Shown here in pieces: positions 22,191 to 35,075 of a DNA stretch of 64,000 nt (positions within the stretch are counted from its first letter, which is position 1; the number at the start of each line of letters is the position of its first letter). The position numbers were made by a program, and so were the translations under genes. This DNA is from Pegoplata infirma (taxonomy: Eukaryota > Arthropoda > Insecta > Diptera > Anthomyiidae). Below the pieces are notes generated by a model that searched no databases, was not told where the DNA came from, and saw only the letters and a list, made by a program, of their open reading frames with translations. The stretch is taken from the NCBI GenBank assembly GCA_963921195.1, contig OY992539.1, positions 210,680,035 through 210,744,034 of the forward strand, written 5' to 3'.

Positions 22191-22212
22191 CGTTAAACTG
22201 TTGTTGAAACAT
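22191..22212 (-). CDS. rdgC: rdgC candidate alternative first coding exon (short isoform)
   Basis: On the minus strand a CAAAATG start (ATG at 22212-22210) opens seven codons, MFQQQFN, plus one base G, followed by a GTAAAT donor (22185-22190). The phase-1 end joined to the two leading bases of the 8206-8333 exon makes GCT (Ala): MFQQQFN-A-MKAALLIQRWYRR. The short Drosophila RDGC form, as I remember it, likewise has only a few residues, ending Asn-Ala, before the IQ segment. The spliced intron would be about 13.9 kb. A TATA/initiator-like promoter sits 38 bp upstream of the ATG. The exon is tiny, so the support is the combination of start context, donor, phase and promoter rather than homology. 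Confidence 0.55.
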
Positions 22213-22249
22213 TTTGAAAAATTCTCTTTTTTTTAAGTGGTCGTTGCTC

Positions 22250-22279
22250 TGATTATGAAATGGCTAACAAGTGTTTATA
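22250..22279 (-). promoter_or_regulatory. candidate TATA + initiator core promoter of the rdgC short isoform
   Basis: Read on the minus strand, TATAAA (22279-22274) is followed by TCAGAG, whose A at 22250 lies 30 bases from the first T of the TATA box, the usual fly spacing to +1. The implied 5' leader is 38 nt, ending at the MFQQQFN start. TCAG matches the first part of the fly initiator; no downstream promoter element is seen at the expected offset. The degenerate edge of the first 39-bp satellite array begins about 200 bp further upstream. Alternatively this is chance in AT-rich DNA and the leader is spliced from elsewhere. Confidence 0.4.
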
Positions 22280-22485
22280 CTATGTATAACTTTTGGATAT
22301 GAGCTCAATATACTTATTTTATTCTTAACCCGTCACTTCCAGGTGATTGGTACGAGTACGACTATCATTACCAATAGGCCACCCTCATGTAAAAGGAAGA
22401 GCAGCTAGTATATTTTATTTTCTATTATTTGTACAAAAAAATAGACGTTTCATTAGGATGGAACTTATAGTTATGATACTATGAT

Positions 22486-25400
22486 AGAGTTATCGATAAA
22501 TCGATAACTATACAATTTCAATAGACATTTGTTTTGTTATCGATAACAATAGAAATTTCTGTAGAAATTTTTTTGTTATCGACAACTGAATTTTCTATAG
22601 AAAATTTTTTTGTCTTCGAAATCGATAGAATTTTTTAGAAAGAATTTTTATTATCGATAACAAAAACATTTTTTATAGAAAATTCAATAGGCAAAAAAAA
22701 ATTTCTATAGAATATTTTATCGATAACAAAAAATTTCCTATAAAAAATTCTATCGATAACAAAAAATTTTCGATATATCGTTAACGATAACAAAACATTT
22801 TCTATAGAAAATTCTATCGATATCGATAGCAAAAAATTTTCTATAGAAAATTCTATCGATATCGATAGCAAAAAATTTTCTATAGAAAATTCTATCGATA
22901 TCGATAGCAAAAAATTTTCTATAGAAAATTCTATCGATATCGATAGCAAAAAATTTTCTATAGAAAATTCTATCGATATCGATAGCAAAAAATTTTCTAT
23001 AGAAAATTCTATCGATATCGATAGCAAAAAATTTTCTATAGAAAATTCTATCGATATCGATAGCAAAAAATTTTCTATAGAAAATTCTATCGATATCGAT
23101 AGCAAAAAATTTTCTATAGAAAATTCTATCGATATCGATAGCAAAAAATTTTCTATAGAAAATTCTATCGATATCGATAGCAAAAAATTTTCTATAGAAA
23201 ATTCTATCGATATCGATAGCAAAAAATTTTCTATAGAAAATTCTATCGATATCGATAGCAAAAAATTTTCTATAGAAAATTCTATCGATATCGATAGCAA
23301 AAAATTTTCTATAGAAAATTCTATCGATATCGATAGCAAAAAATTTTCTATAGAAAATTCTATCGATATCGATAGCAAAAAATTTTCTATAGAAAATTCT
23401 ATCGATATCGATAGCAAAAAATTTTCTATAGAAAATTCTATCGATATCGATAGCAAAAAATTTTCTATAGAAAATTCTATCGATATCGATAGCAAAAAAT
23501 TTTCTATAGAAAATTCTATCGATATCGATAGCAAAAAATTTTCTATAGAAAATTCTATCGATATCGATAGCAAAAAATTTTCTATAGAAAATTCTATCGA
23601 TATCGATAGCAAAAAATTTTCTATAGAAAATTCTATCGATATCGATAGCAAAAAATTTTCTATAGAAAATTCTATCGATATCGATAGCAAAAAATTTTCT
23701 ATAGAAAATTCTATCGATATCGATAACAAAAAATTTTCTATAGAAATTTTTATCGATAGCAAAAAATTTTCTATAGAAAATTCTATCGATATCGGTAGCA
23801 AAAAATTTTCTATAGAATATTCTATCGATATCGATAGCAAAAAATTTTCTATAGAAAATTCTATCGAAATCGATAGCAAAAAATTTTCTATAGAAAATTC
23901 TATCGATAGCAAAAAATTTTCTATAGAAAATTCTATCGATATCGATAGCAAAAAATTTTCTATAGAAAATTCTATCGATATCGATAGCAAAAAATTTTCT
24001 ATAGAAAATTCTATCGATATCGATAGCAAAAAATTTTCTATAGAAAATTCTATCGATATCGATAGCAAAAAATTTTCTATAGAAAATTCTATCGATATCG
24101 ATAGCAAAAAATTTTCTATAGAAAATTCTATCGATATCGATAGCAAAAAATTTTCTATAGAAAATTCTATCGATAGCAAAAAATTTTATATAGAAAATTC
24201 TATCGATATCGATAGCAAAAAATTTTCTATAGAAAATTCTATCGATATCGATAGCAAAAAATTTTCTATAGAAAATTCTATAGAAAAATTCTATCGATAT
24301 CGATAGCAAAAAATTTTCTATAGAAAATTCTATCGATATCGATAGCAAAAAATTTTCTATAGAAAATTCTATCGATATCGATAGCAAAAAATTTTCTATA
24401 GAAAATTCTATCGATATCGATAGCAAAAAATTTTCTATAGAAAATTCTATCGATATCGATAGCAAAAAATTTTCTATAGAAAATTCAATCGATATCGATA
24501 GCAAAAAATTTTCTATAGAAAATTCTATCGATATCGATAGCAAAAAATTTTCTATAGAAAATTCAATCGATATCGATAGCAAAAAATTTTCTATGGAAAA
24601 TTCTATCGATATCGATAGCAAAAAATTTTCTATAGAAAATTCTATCGATATCGATAGCAAAAAATTTTCTATAGAAAATTCTATCGATATCGATAACAAA
24701 AAATTTTCTATAGAAAATTCTATCGATATCGATAGCAAAAAATTTTCTATAGAAAATTCTATCGATATCGATAGCAAAAAATTTTCTATAGAAAATTCTA
24801 TCGATATCGATAGCAAAAAATTTTGTATAGAAAATTCTATCGATATCGATAGCAAAAAATTTTCTATAGAAAATTCTATCGATATCGATAACAAAAAATT
24901 TTCTATAGAAAATTCTATCGATATCGATAGCAAAAAATTTTCTATAGAAAATTCTATCGATATCGTTATCAAAAAATTTTCTATAGAAAATTCTATCGAT
25001 GTCGTTATCAAAAAATTTTCTATAGAAAATTCTATCGATATCGATTGCAAAAAAATTTCTATTGAAAATTCTATCGATATCGATAGCAAAAAATTTTCTA
25101 TAGAAAATTCTATCGATATCGATAGCAAAAAATTTTCTATAGAAAATTCTATCGATATCGATAGCAAAAAATTTTCTATAGAAAATTCTATCGATATCGA
25201 TAGCAAAAAATTTTCTATAGAAAATTCTATCGATATCGATAGCAAAAAATTTTCTATAGAAAATTCTATCGATATCGATAGCAAAAAATTTTCTATAGAA
25301 AATTCTATCGATATCGATAGCAAAAAATTTTCTATAGAAAATTCAATCGATATCGATAGCAAAAAATTTTCTATAGAAAATTCTATCGATATCGACAGCA

Positions 25401-27475
25401 AAAAAATTTCTATGGAAAATTCTATCGATATCGAAAGCAAAAAATTTTCTATAGAAAATTCTATCGATATCGATAGCAAAAATGTTTCTATAGAAAATTC
25501 TATCGATATCGATAGCAAAAAATTTTCTATAGAAAATTCTATCGATAACAAAAAATTTTCTATAGAAAGTTTTATCGTTATCGATAACAAAAAATTTGCT
25601 ATAGAAAATTCTATCGATATCAAAAAATGTTCTATAGAAAAATCAATATCAACAAAAAATTTTCTATAGAAAATTCTATCGATATCGATAACAAAAAAAT
25701 TTTTATAGAAAATTCTATCGATAACAAAAAATTTTCAATAGAAAATTCTATCGATAACAACAAATTTTCTGCAGAAAATTCTATCGATAGCAAAAAATTT
25801 TCTATAGAAAATTCTATCGATATCGATAGCAAAAAATTTTCTATAGAAAATTCTATCGATATCGATAGCAAAAAATTTTCTATAGAAAATTCTATCGATA
25901 TCGATAGCAAAAAATTTTCTATAGAAAATTCTATCGATATCGATAGCAAAAAATTTTCTATAGAAAATTCTATCGATATCGATAGCAAAAAATTTTCTAT
26001 AGAAAATTCTATCGATATCGATAGCAAAAAATTTTCTATAGAAAATTCTATCGATATCGATAGCAAAAAATTTTCTATAGAAAATTCTATCGATATCGAA
26101 AGCAAAAAATTTTCTATAGAAAATTCTATCGATATCGATAGCAAAAAATTTTCTATAGAAAATTCTATCGCTATCGATAACAAAAATTTTTCAAAAGAAA
26201 ATTCTATCGATATCGATAGCAAAAAATTTTTCTATAGAAAATTCTATCGTTATCGATAACAAAAAATTTTCTATTGAAAATTCTATCGATATCGATAGCA
26301 AAAAAATTTTCTATAGAAAATTCTATCGATATCGATAGCAAAAAATTTTCTATAGAAAATTCTATCGATAACAAAAAATTTTCTATAGAAAATTCTATCC
26401 ATATCGATAGCAAAAAATTTTCTATAGAAAATTCTATCGATATCGATAGCAAAAAATTTTCTATAGAAAATTCTATCGATATCGATAGCAAAAAATTTTC
26501 TATAGAAAATTCTATCGATATCGATAGCAAAAAATTTTCTATAAAAAATTCTATCGATATCGGTAGCAAAAAATTTTCTATAGAAAATTCTATCGATATC
26601 GATAGCAAAAAATTTTCTATAGAAAATTCTATCGATATCGATAGCAAAAAATTTTCTATACAAAATTCTATCGAAATCGATAGCAAAAAATTTTCTATAG
26701 AAAATTCTATCGAAATCGATAGCAAAAAATTTTCTATAGAAAATTCTATCGAAATCGATAGCAAAAAATTTTCTATAGAAAATTCTATCGAAATCGACAG
26801 CAAAAAATTTTCTATAGAAAATTCTATCGAAATCGATAGCAAAAAATTTTCTATAGAAAATTCTATCGAAATCGATAGCAAAAAATTTTCTATAGAAAAT
26901 TCTATCGAAATCGATAGCAAAAAATTTTCTATAGAAAATTCTATCGAAATCGATAGCAAAAAATTTTCTATAGAAAATTCTATCGAAATCGATAGCAAAA
27001 AATTTTCTATAGAAAATTCTATCGAAATCGATAGCAAAAAATTTTCTATAGAAAATTCTATCGAAATCGATAGCAAAAAATTTTCTATAGAAAATTCTAT
27101 CGAAATCGATAGCAAAAAATTTTCTATAGAAAATTCTATCGAAATCGATAGCAAAAAATTTTCTATAGAAAATTCTATCGAAATCGATAGCAAAAAATTT
27201 TCTATAGAAAATTCTATCGAAATCGATAGCAAAAAATTTTCTATAGAAAATTCTATCGAAATCGATAGCAAAAAATTTTCTATAGAAAATTCTATCGATA
27301 TCGATAGCAAAAAATTTTCTATAGAAAATTCTATCGATATCGATAACAAAATAATTTCTATAGAAAATTCTATCGATATCGATAACAAAAAATTTTCTAC
27401 AGAAAATTTTATCGATAACAAAAAAATTTCTATCGAAAAAATTTTCTATCGAAAAATTTTCTTTAAAAATTTTTT
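22486..27475 (+). repeat. 39-bp palindromic satellite, array 1 (plus orientation)
   Basis: About 120 tandem copies of TCTATCGATATCGATAGC-AAAAAATTTTCTATAGAAAAT. The edges are degenerate (22486-22800 and 25540-25790 use TATCGATAACAAAAAATTT; TATCGTTAACGATA lies at ~22775). Most length variants lose 6 bp of the TCGATA duplication. A run at ~26660-27290 carries ATCGAAATCGAT in every copy. Because 39 = 13 codons and the unit lacks stops in several frames, open frames of hundreds of codons occur on both strands; they are not genes. Confidence 0.98.
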
Positions 27476-27833
27476 GAGTTTTCTTAAGTTTTACCCTACT
27501 ATTTTTTGTGTACTGAACTGTGGTCAGTTATATTGTCTATTAATGTGTAGACAACAATAGAGGAACTTGTATATGAGAACATAAAAACACAAAAAACTAC
27601 TATTGTAGTACATGTAACTATTACGTATCTCTAGTATTTCACAAGTGGGTGGGTAAATGTTGACCTTCTTTTTAAAAAAGGCTCTACCTAGGTTTAACTA
27701 ATATGTTTAGCTTGTCCCAAACTTGGTACAAAATTACACAAAAAAAAAGTTTTTCTTCAATGGAAAAATCTAAATTTTATTCAGAAAGTTTTTCATGTTC
27801 CTCTAAAAGACAAAAAAAACAAATCATAAATAT
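27476..27833. other. spacer after satellite array 1
   Basis: AT-rich and largely unique-looking; it includes GGTGGGTAAATGTTGACC and no recognisable coding region or repeat. Confidence 0.4.
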
Positions 27834-28227
27834 CCCGAGTAAAAAAGTTTATATATAATTATATATAATTTGATAAAATTATATATAATTATATATATTT
27901 GATAAAATTTGATAAAATTATATATAATTTGATAAAATTATATATAATTATATCCAAATTTTTTTATATAAAATTTTATAAAATTATATCTAATTATATA
28001 TAATTTGATAAAATTTTATAAAATTAGATAAGATTTGATAAAATTTTATATAAAAAAAAATACGGATATTATTTCATATAATTTTATCAAATTATACATA
28101 ATTTTATATAATGTTATCAAATTTTTTGAGAACAAAAACTTCTTTATATAATTTTATATAATTATATATAATTTTATCAAATTTTATATAATTATATAAA
28201 ATTATATAAAAAACTTTTTTACTCGGG
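27834..28227. mobile_element. CCCGAGTAAAAA-terminated AT-rich inverted-repeat element, copy 1
   Basis: The ends are CCCGAGTAAAAAAGTTTATA and TATAAAAAACTTTTTTACTCGGG, perfect inverted repeats of about 20 bp. The interior consists almost entirely of ATATATAATTTGATAAAATT-like words that are self-complementary. AT borders both ends. Relatives lie at 47572 and 61737. Confidence 0.8.
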
Positions 28228-28789
28228 ATGTTAAAAAAAAAGTTTAGCTAACTTTTACGGAATTTATATTCCTAATTTGAAAAATAATTGTTCATAAACA
28301 AATATAAATTCCATAAATTTATCTAAAAAAATTTCTTAGCACAAATTATAACACAGTTTGGTAAACATGTTAATTTGATGTGTCTTCCATGAATTTGTTG
28401 TAAAATTCGTGTAAATTTGTTTAACAAATTTTAAGAAAATTTAACTTTAATTGTTTGCTGATGTGTTACAAACTTTCCAATAACATTGCAAGTTGACTAA
28501 GCTTTTGACTAAGCAAAAAATTTATTTATTTGAAAATTCTATTTTAAAACTTCTTAGAAAATATGTTCCTTTGTATTAACTATACCTTGTAAACAAGTAG
28601 AATAAATTGTAAATTATTATTTGTTTACTAAATTGTTTAAATTGGCATATAAAATTGTTTAAAAAAGTTTTTAAAAGAAACCCCTAAATAAGCGTATGAG
28701 CAATATTAATTTAACAATTTACTTGTATTAATCATACGCCTACTGTACTAAAAAATCGTTCAAGAAACTAATTTTTAACAGGGGCTACA
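28228..28789. other. spacer before satellite array 2
   Basis: AT-rich, no gene. It contains a short hairpin at 28692-28739 with GCGTATGAGCAATATT / ATTAATCATACGC arms, listed separately. Confidence 0.45.
28692..28739. repeat. CGTATGAG short hairpin, copy
   Basis: GCGTATGAGCAATATTAATT at the left and TGTATTAATCATACGC at the right form a stem of about 15 bp around a ~16-nt loop. The same stem sequence, with different loops, recurs at 18406, 35176, 39041, 46626, 53523 and 61167. Confidence 0.65.
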
Positions 28790-31775
28790 GAAATTTTTTC
28801 TATAGAAAATTTAGAATTTTCTATATAAAATTTTTTTTTTATCGATATCGATAGAATTTTCTATAGAAAATTTTTTGCTATCGACATCGATAGAATTTTC
28901 TATAGAAAATTTTTTGCTATCGATATCGATAGAATTTTCTATAGAAAATTTTTTGCTATCGATATCGATAGAATTTTCTATAGAAAATTTTTTGCTATCG
29001 ATATCGATAGAATTTTCTATAGAAAATTTTTTGCTATCGATATCGATAGAATTTTCTATAGAAAATTTTTTGCTATCGATATCGATAGAATTTTCTATAG
29101 AAAATTTTTTGCTATCGATATCGATAGAATTTTCTATAGAAAATTTTTTGCTATCGATATCGATAGCATTTTCTATAGAAAATTTTTTGCTATCGATATC
29201 GATAGAATTTTCTATAGAAAATTTTTTGCTATCGATATCGATAGAATTTTCTATAGAAAATTTTTTGCTATCGATATCGATAGAATATTCTATAGAAAAT
29301 TTTTTGCTATCGATATCGATAGAATTTTCTATAGAAAATTTTTTGCTATCGATATCGATAGAATTTTCTATAGAAAATTTTTTGCTATCGATATCGATAG
29401 AATTTTCTATAGAAAATTTTTTGCTATCGATATCGATAGAATTTTCTATAGAAAATTTTTTGCTATCGATATCGATAGAATTTTCTATAGAAAATTTTTT
29501 GCTATCGATATCGATAGAATTTTCTATAGAAAATTTTTTGCTATCGATATCGATAGAATTTTCTATAGAAAATTTTTTGCTATCGATATCGATAAAATTT
29601 TCTATAGAAAATTTTTTGCTATCGACATCGATAGAATTTTCTATAGAAAATTTTTTGCTATCGATGTCGATAGAATTTTCTATAGAAAATTTTTTGCTAT
29701 CGATATCGATAGAATTTTCTATACAAAATTTTTTGCTATCGATATCGATAGAATTTTCTATACAAAATTTTTTGCTATCGATATCGATAGCATTTTCTAT
29801 AGAAAATTTTTTGCTATCGATATCGATAGAATTTTCTATAGAAAATTTTTTGCTATCGATATCGATAGAATTTTCTATAGAAAATTTTTTGCTATCGATA
29901 TCGATAGAATTTTCTATAGAAAATTTTTTGCTATCGATATCGATAGAATTTTCTATAGAATATTTTTTGCTATCGATATCGATAGAATTTTCTATAGACA
30001 ATTTTTTGCTATCCATAGAATTTTCTATAGTAAACTTTTTGCTATCGATATCGATAGAATTTTCTATAGAAAATTTTTTGCTATCGATATCGATAGAATT
30101 TTCTATAGAAAATTTTTTGCTATCGATATCGATAGAATTTTCTATAGAAAATTTTTTGCTATCGATATCGATAGAATTTTCTATAGAAAATTTTTTGTTA
30201 GTCGATATCGATAGAATTTTCTATAGAACATTTTTTGCTATCGATATCGATAAAATTTTCTATAGAAAATTTTTTGCTATCGATATTGATAGAATTTTCT
30301 ATAGAAAATTTTTTGCTATCGATGTCGATAGAATTTTCTATAGAAAATTTTTTGCTATCGATATCGATAGAATTTTCTATAGAAAATTTTTTGATATCGA
30401 TAGAATTTTCTATAGAAAATTTTTTGCTATCGATATCGATAGAATTTTCTATAGAAAATTTTTTGCTATCGATATCGATAGAATTTTCTATAGAAAATTT
30501 TTTGCTATCGATATCGATAGAATTTTCTATAGAAAATTTTTTGCTATCGATATCGATAGAATTTTCTATAGAAAATTTTTTGCTATCGATATCGATAGAA
30601 TTTTCTATAGAAAATTTTTTGCTATCGATAGAATCTTCTATAGAAAATTTTTTGCTATCGATATCGATAGAATTTTCTATAGAAAATTTTTTGCTATCGA
30701 TATCGATAGAATTTTCTATAGAAAATTTTTTGCTATCGATATCGATAGAATTTTCTATAGAAAATTTTTTGCTATCGATATCGATAGAATTTTCTATAGA
30801 AAATTTTTTGCTTCCGATATCGATAGAATTTTCTATAGAAAATTTTTTGCTATCGATATCGATAGAATTTTCTATAGAAAATTTTTTGCTATCGATATCG
30901 ATAGAATTTTCTATAGAAAATTTTTTGCTATCGATATCGCTAGAATTTTCTATAAAAAATTTTTTGTTATCGATATCGATAGAATTTTCTATAGAAAATT
31001 TTTTGCTATTGATATCGATAGAATTTTCTATAGAAAATTTTTTGCTATCGATATCGATAGAATTTTTTATAGAAAATTTGTTGCTATCGATATCGATAGA
31101 ATTTTCTATAGAAAATTTATTTGCTATCGATATCGATAGAATTTTCTATAGAAAATTTTTTGCTATCGATATCGATAGAATTTTCTATAGAAAATTTTTT
31201 GCTATCGATATCGATAGAATTTTCTATAGAAAATTTTTTGCTATCGATATCGATAGAATTTTCTATAGAAAATTATTTGCTATCGATATCGATAAAATTT
31301 TCTGTAGAAAATATTTTGCTATCGATATCGATAGAATTTTCTATAGAAAATATTTTGCTATCGATAGAATTTTCTATAGAAAATTTTTTGCTATCGATAT
31401 CGATAGAATTTTCTATAGAAAATTTTTTGGTATCGTTAACGATAAAATTTTTTAGAGAAATTTTTTGCTATCGATATCGATAGAATTTTCTATAGAAAAT
31501 ATTTTGCTATCGATAGAATTTTCTATAGAAAATTTTTTGCTATCGATATCGATAGAATTTTCTATAGAAAATTTTTTGGTATCGTTAACGATAAAATTTT
31601 TTAGAGAAATTTTTTGCTATCGATATCGATAGAATTTTCTATAGAAAATTTTTTGCTATCGACATCGATAGAATTTTCTATAAAAAATTTTTTGCTATCG
31701 ATATCGATAAAATTTTCTATAGAAAATATTTCGCTATCGATAAAATTTTCTGTAGAAAATGTTTCGTTATTTTAG
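28790..31775 (-). repeat. 39-bp palindromic satellite, array 2 (minus orientation)
   Basis: About 75 copies of the array-1 monomer in reverse complement (GAATTTTCTATAGAAAATTT-TTTGCTATCGATATCGATA). The right edge carries TATCGTTAACGATA twice (~31433 and ~31582, about 149 bp apart), a variant also found at the outer edge of array 1. Rare variants (GATGTCGAT, GATATTGAT, ACAAAATTT) are scattered. The open frames are artefacts of the unit length. Confidence 0.98.
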
Positions 31776-32460
31776 GTACACAACAATTGTCAGTTTCTGA
31801 TTTTACACATTTAATGTGTAAAATCAAACTCATTGTTTATATTTGCGCTGGTAAATTAAACCAATTTTATTTTCAGTTAATAAGACATTTTTTGTATAGA
31901 AAAATTATCAAATTCTAATTTACACATTTATAATGTAAAATTACACAATTAGCTACTTTTACCGATTATAATAACTTTTTTAGAAAGTAGCTCCTCAAAC
32001 ATTCGTCTTTATAGTTTTTAATTTTTAAATTCCTTAACATACTTTCTATTTATGACCTTTATTGTATATTTTTCTTTAGTAGTGTAAAAAATTTTGTTAG
32101 TAGTTCTATTTTAAAAATGTATGGTCTGCGCCTACATAACTATAAAGAACTGTCTATGTTTATACATGAGTGTTTGTGTAACTTTGAATGTAGTTATTTA
32201 GAGCAGACTATGAACACACTATAACAAAAAAAATATATATGAGTGACATTCATATTTATATATTTTTCACTCATTTCCTTTACAGAAAAAACAAAAAACA
32301 CATATTTCAAAATGACACAATTTGTAATTACCTTTTTAGTATATCAATGGATATTGTAAATAATATACAAACAATGACATGTATTGTCTGTTTGTGCTAT
32401 TAAGACTATAATATTGTTAACATATTTATTACAAAACATATGAGGTAATGCAATATAAAA
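31776..32460. other. spacer after satellite array 2
   Basis: AT-rich with the palindromic word TTACACATTTAATGTGTAAA at 31803 and again near 31920, which links it to the tandem repeats that follow. No gene. Confidence 0.45.
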
Positions 32461-34100
32461 AGTAAAGTTGTCTGTTAGAAAAATTTCTTTGAATCTGAGA
32501 GTTTTTCTATAAGAAGAAAGGGTTAAGATTTTTTTATTCGTAAGAATCTAAAAATTTTTCTAAACCAAAAATGTCCCGAATTTGAATAAACATTTCATAA
32601 ACTGCTGCAAAATTACACAATATATGTAATTTTAAACATTTAATGTGTAAAATCAGAGTCGGAAACCGTAAACATTAAAAATATCTAATATTTCTATAGA
32701 AAATGTCTCAGATAGTTTAAATGCAAAAACATAACGTTAAAATTCCTTAAAGTTTTCTTAATTACATAATATGTGTAATATTACACAAAAAAAAATTAAA
32801 ATTACACATATTGTAAAATTTGGTCAGTGCACTGGTAGAAAACTAGTTTTCTGCTTTCTCTACATTATACACAATGTGTATAGTTTTACATATTTAATGT
32901 GTAATATTACACACATTGTGTATTTTTGTATAATTTTATGAGTTTAATAGTAGAAGCTTAATTTTCTGTTTTCATAACATTATAAACAGTGTATCTAATT
33001 TTACACATTTAATGTGTAATATTACACAAATTGTGTATTTTAACAAACTATTGCAGGAAAATATATTCCAACCCGTAAAAATGTTAATTATCAAAATTTA
33101 TTAAAGAGTACAATATTTTTTCACCAGGGGAAACATTTACCATGGATTGCTAAATATTTCTTTGCTCTTATCTCTTAATATCAAAAATGTCTAATATTTC
33201 TATACAAAAATGTCTCAGATTGTTTAAATGCAAAAACATAACGTTAAAATTCCTTAAAGTTTTCTTAATTACATAATATGTGTAATATTACACAAAAAAA
33301 TTTTAAAATTACACATATTGTAAAATTTGGTCAGTGCACTGGTAGGAAACCATTTTCCTGCTTTCTCTACATTATACACAATGTATATAGTATTACAAAT
33401 TTAATGTGTAATTTTACACACATTGTGTATTTTTGTATAATTTCATAAGTTTAATGATAGAAACATAATTTCCTGTTTTCCTAACTTAATACACAATGTA
33501 TGTAACCTTACACATTTAATGTGTAATATTACACAAATTGTGTATTTTAAGCGAACTATTAAAGGAAAAAATTTTCCAATACGTGAAAAAGTAAACTAAA
33601 AAAAAAATAGAGTCTGAAGATTTTTTTCTGTACAAAAATGTCAGAAAAATTTCTTAGAACGTTTAAATGCAAAAATATATCGTAATAATACTTTAATGTT
33701 TTTAAAATTATATAATATGTGTAATATTACACAATTATTTTCTGAAATTACACAAATTGTAAAATTTGGTAAGTGAACTGGTAGAAATCTAGTTTCCTGC
33801 TTTCCTTACATTATACACAATGTGTAAAGTTTTACAAACTTAATGTGTAATTTTACACACATTGTGCATTTTTGTAAATTAAATGGTAAAAACACGATTT
33901 CCTGTTTTCCTAACAATTTAACCAGTATATCTTATTTTACACATTTAATGTGTAATATTACACAAATTGTGAATTTTAAGCAAATTATTGCAGGACAACA
34001 TATTTTAACTTAAAAAAAGTAAATTCAATTAAAACTTATTAAGAGAGGAATATTTTTTTCTCCAGTGAAAACATTTACCATGGATTACTCAATATTCCTT
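32461..34100. repeat. ~0.44-0.51-kb tandem repeat with TGTGTAATATTACACA palindromes
   Basis: Three copies begin near 32700, 33207 and 33645 with GTCTCAGATWGTTTAAATGC-AAAAACATAACGTT. Each carries ATATGTGTAATATTACACAA, ACACATATTGTAAAATTTGG, CAGTGCACTGGTAG, ATTATACACAATGTGTATAG and TTTACACATTTAATGTGTAA. TGTGTAATATTACACA is a perfect 16-bp palindrome. Copy starts resemble the 35-bp satellite (AAAAATGTCTCAGA). Confidence 0.85.
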
Positions 34101-34439
34101 TCCTCCTATGTATAGTAAATATTTTCCTTTCTACTAAGATAATTTATTTATAATTATATATTGTTGGAATATTTTTTTTTTATTTTTTTAGTTTAATGGG
34201 GTTGGTATAGTCTAGAGAAAACTTTTATTATTGTCTATAACAGTTAATGAATATTTAAAATTTAAGGCGCCATCCATACACTTGACACATTCAATTAAAA
34301 TTATTTAAATTAATAGTTTGGGGCATAGAAATTATTTTTAAAGAGTATTTGCAAGTAGTAAAGATAATAATAAAATTTTTTGTAAAAAAAGTAAAGTAGA
34401 TGTAGTTGATTATGGTTAATTTAATAAGGGAGTAGACTA

Positions 34440-35075
34440 ATTGGAGGTGGATGAAACTTTTTCTATAGGAAAAATGTTTTAAAAGCAGAGACTTTTTCCG
34501 CCTTAAACTGCTGTGATATTTTCTATAGGAAAAATGTCTAAAAACTGAGATTTTTTCCTATAGTAAAAATGTCTTAGAATTTAAGACTTTTTAAAAGTGT
34601 CAGATTCGCGGACATCTGACATTTTTTTTACAGAAAAATATTTCAGAATCTAAAAAACTCTCTTCAGGAAAAACATCCTAGAGTTTTTGGATAGGAAAAA
34701 TGTTCTAGAATCTGAAATTACACAAAGTGTGTAATTTTACAATTTTAATGTTTAAAATTACACACACTTCGAATTTAAAGGAATAAAAAAACGAAAGCAT
34801 GATATTTTTTATAGGAAAAATTTCCAAAAGCTGAGATTTGTTTCTAGAATAAAAATGTCTCAGAATTTAAGACTTTTTAAAAGTATCAGATTCGGAAACA
34901 TCTGACAAATTTTTTTACAGAAAAATATTTTAGAATCTAAGAAATTATCTAGAGGAAAAACATCCTAGAGTTTTTGGCTAGGAAAAATGTTCTAGAATCT
35001 GAAATTACACAAAGTGTGTAATTTTACAAATTTTAATGTGTAATATTACACACACTTCGAATTTAAAGGACAAAA
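34440..35075. repeat. ~0.3-kb tandem duplication related to the 35-bp satellite
   Basis: Two copies (about 34455-34770 and 34790-35075) share TATAGGAAAAAT, CTTTTTAAAAGTRTCAGATT, ACATCTGACA, GAAAAACATCCTAGAGTTTT and CTGAAATTACACAAAGTGTG then TAATTTTACA. Pieces match the CTATAGGAAAAATGTCTCAG unit, with ACACATT palindromes from the neighbouring repeat: a mosaic. Confidence 0.8.
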
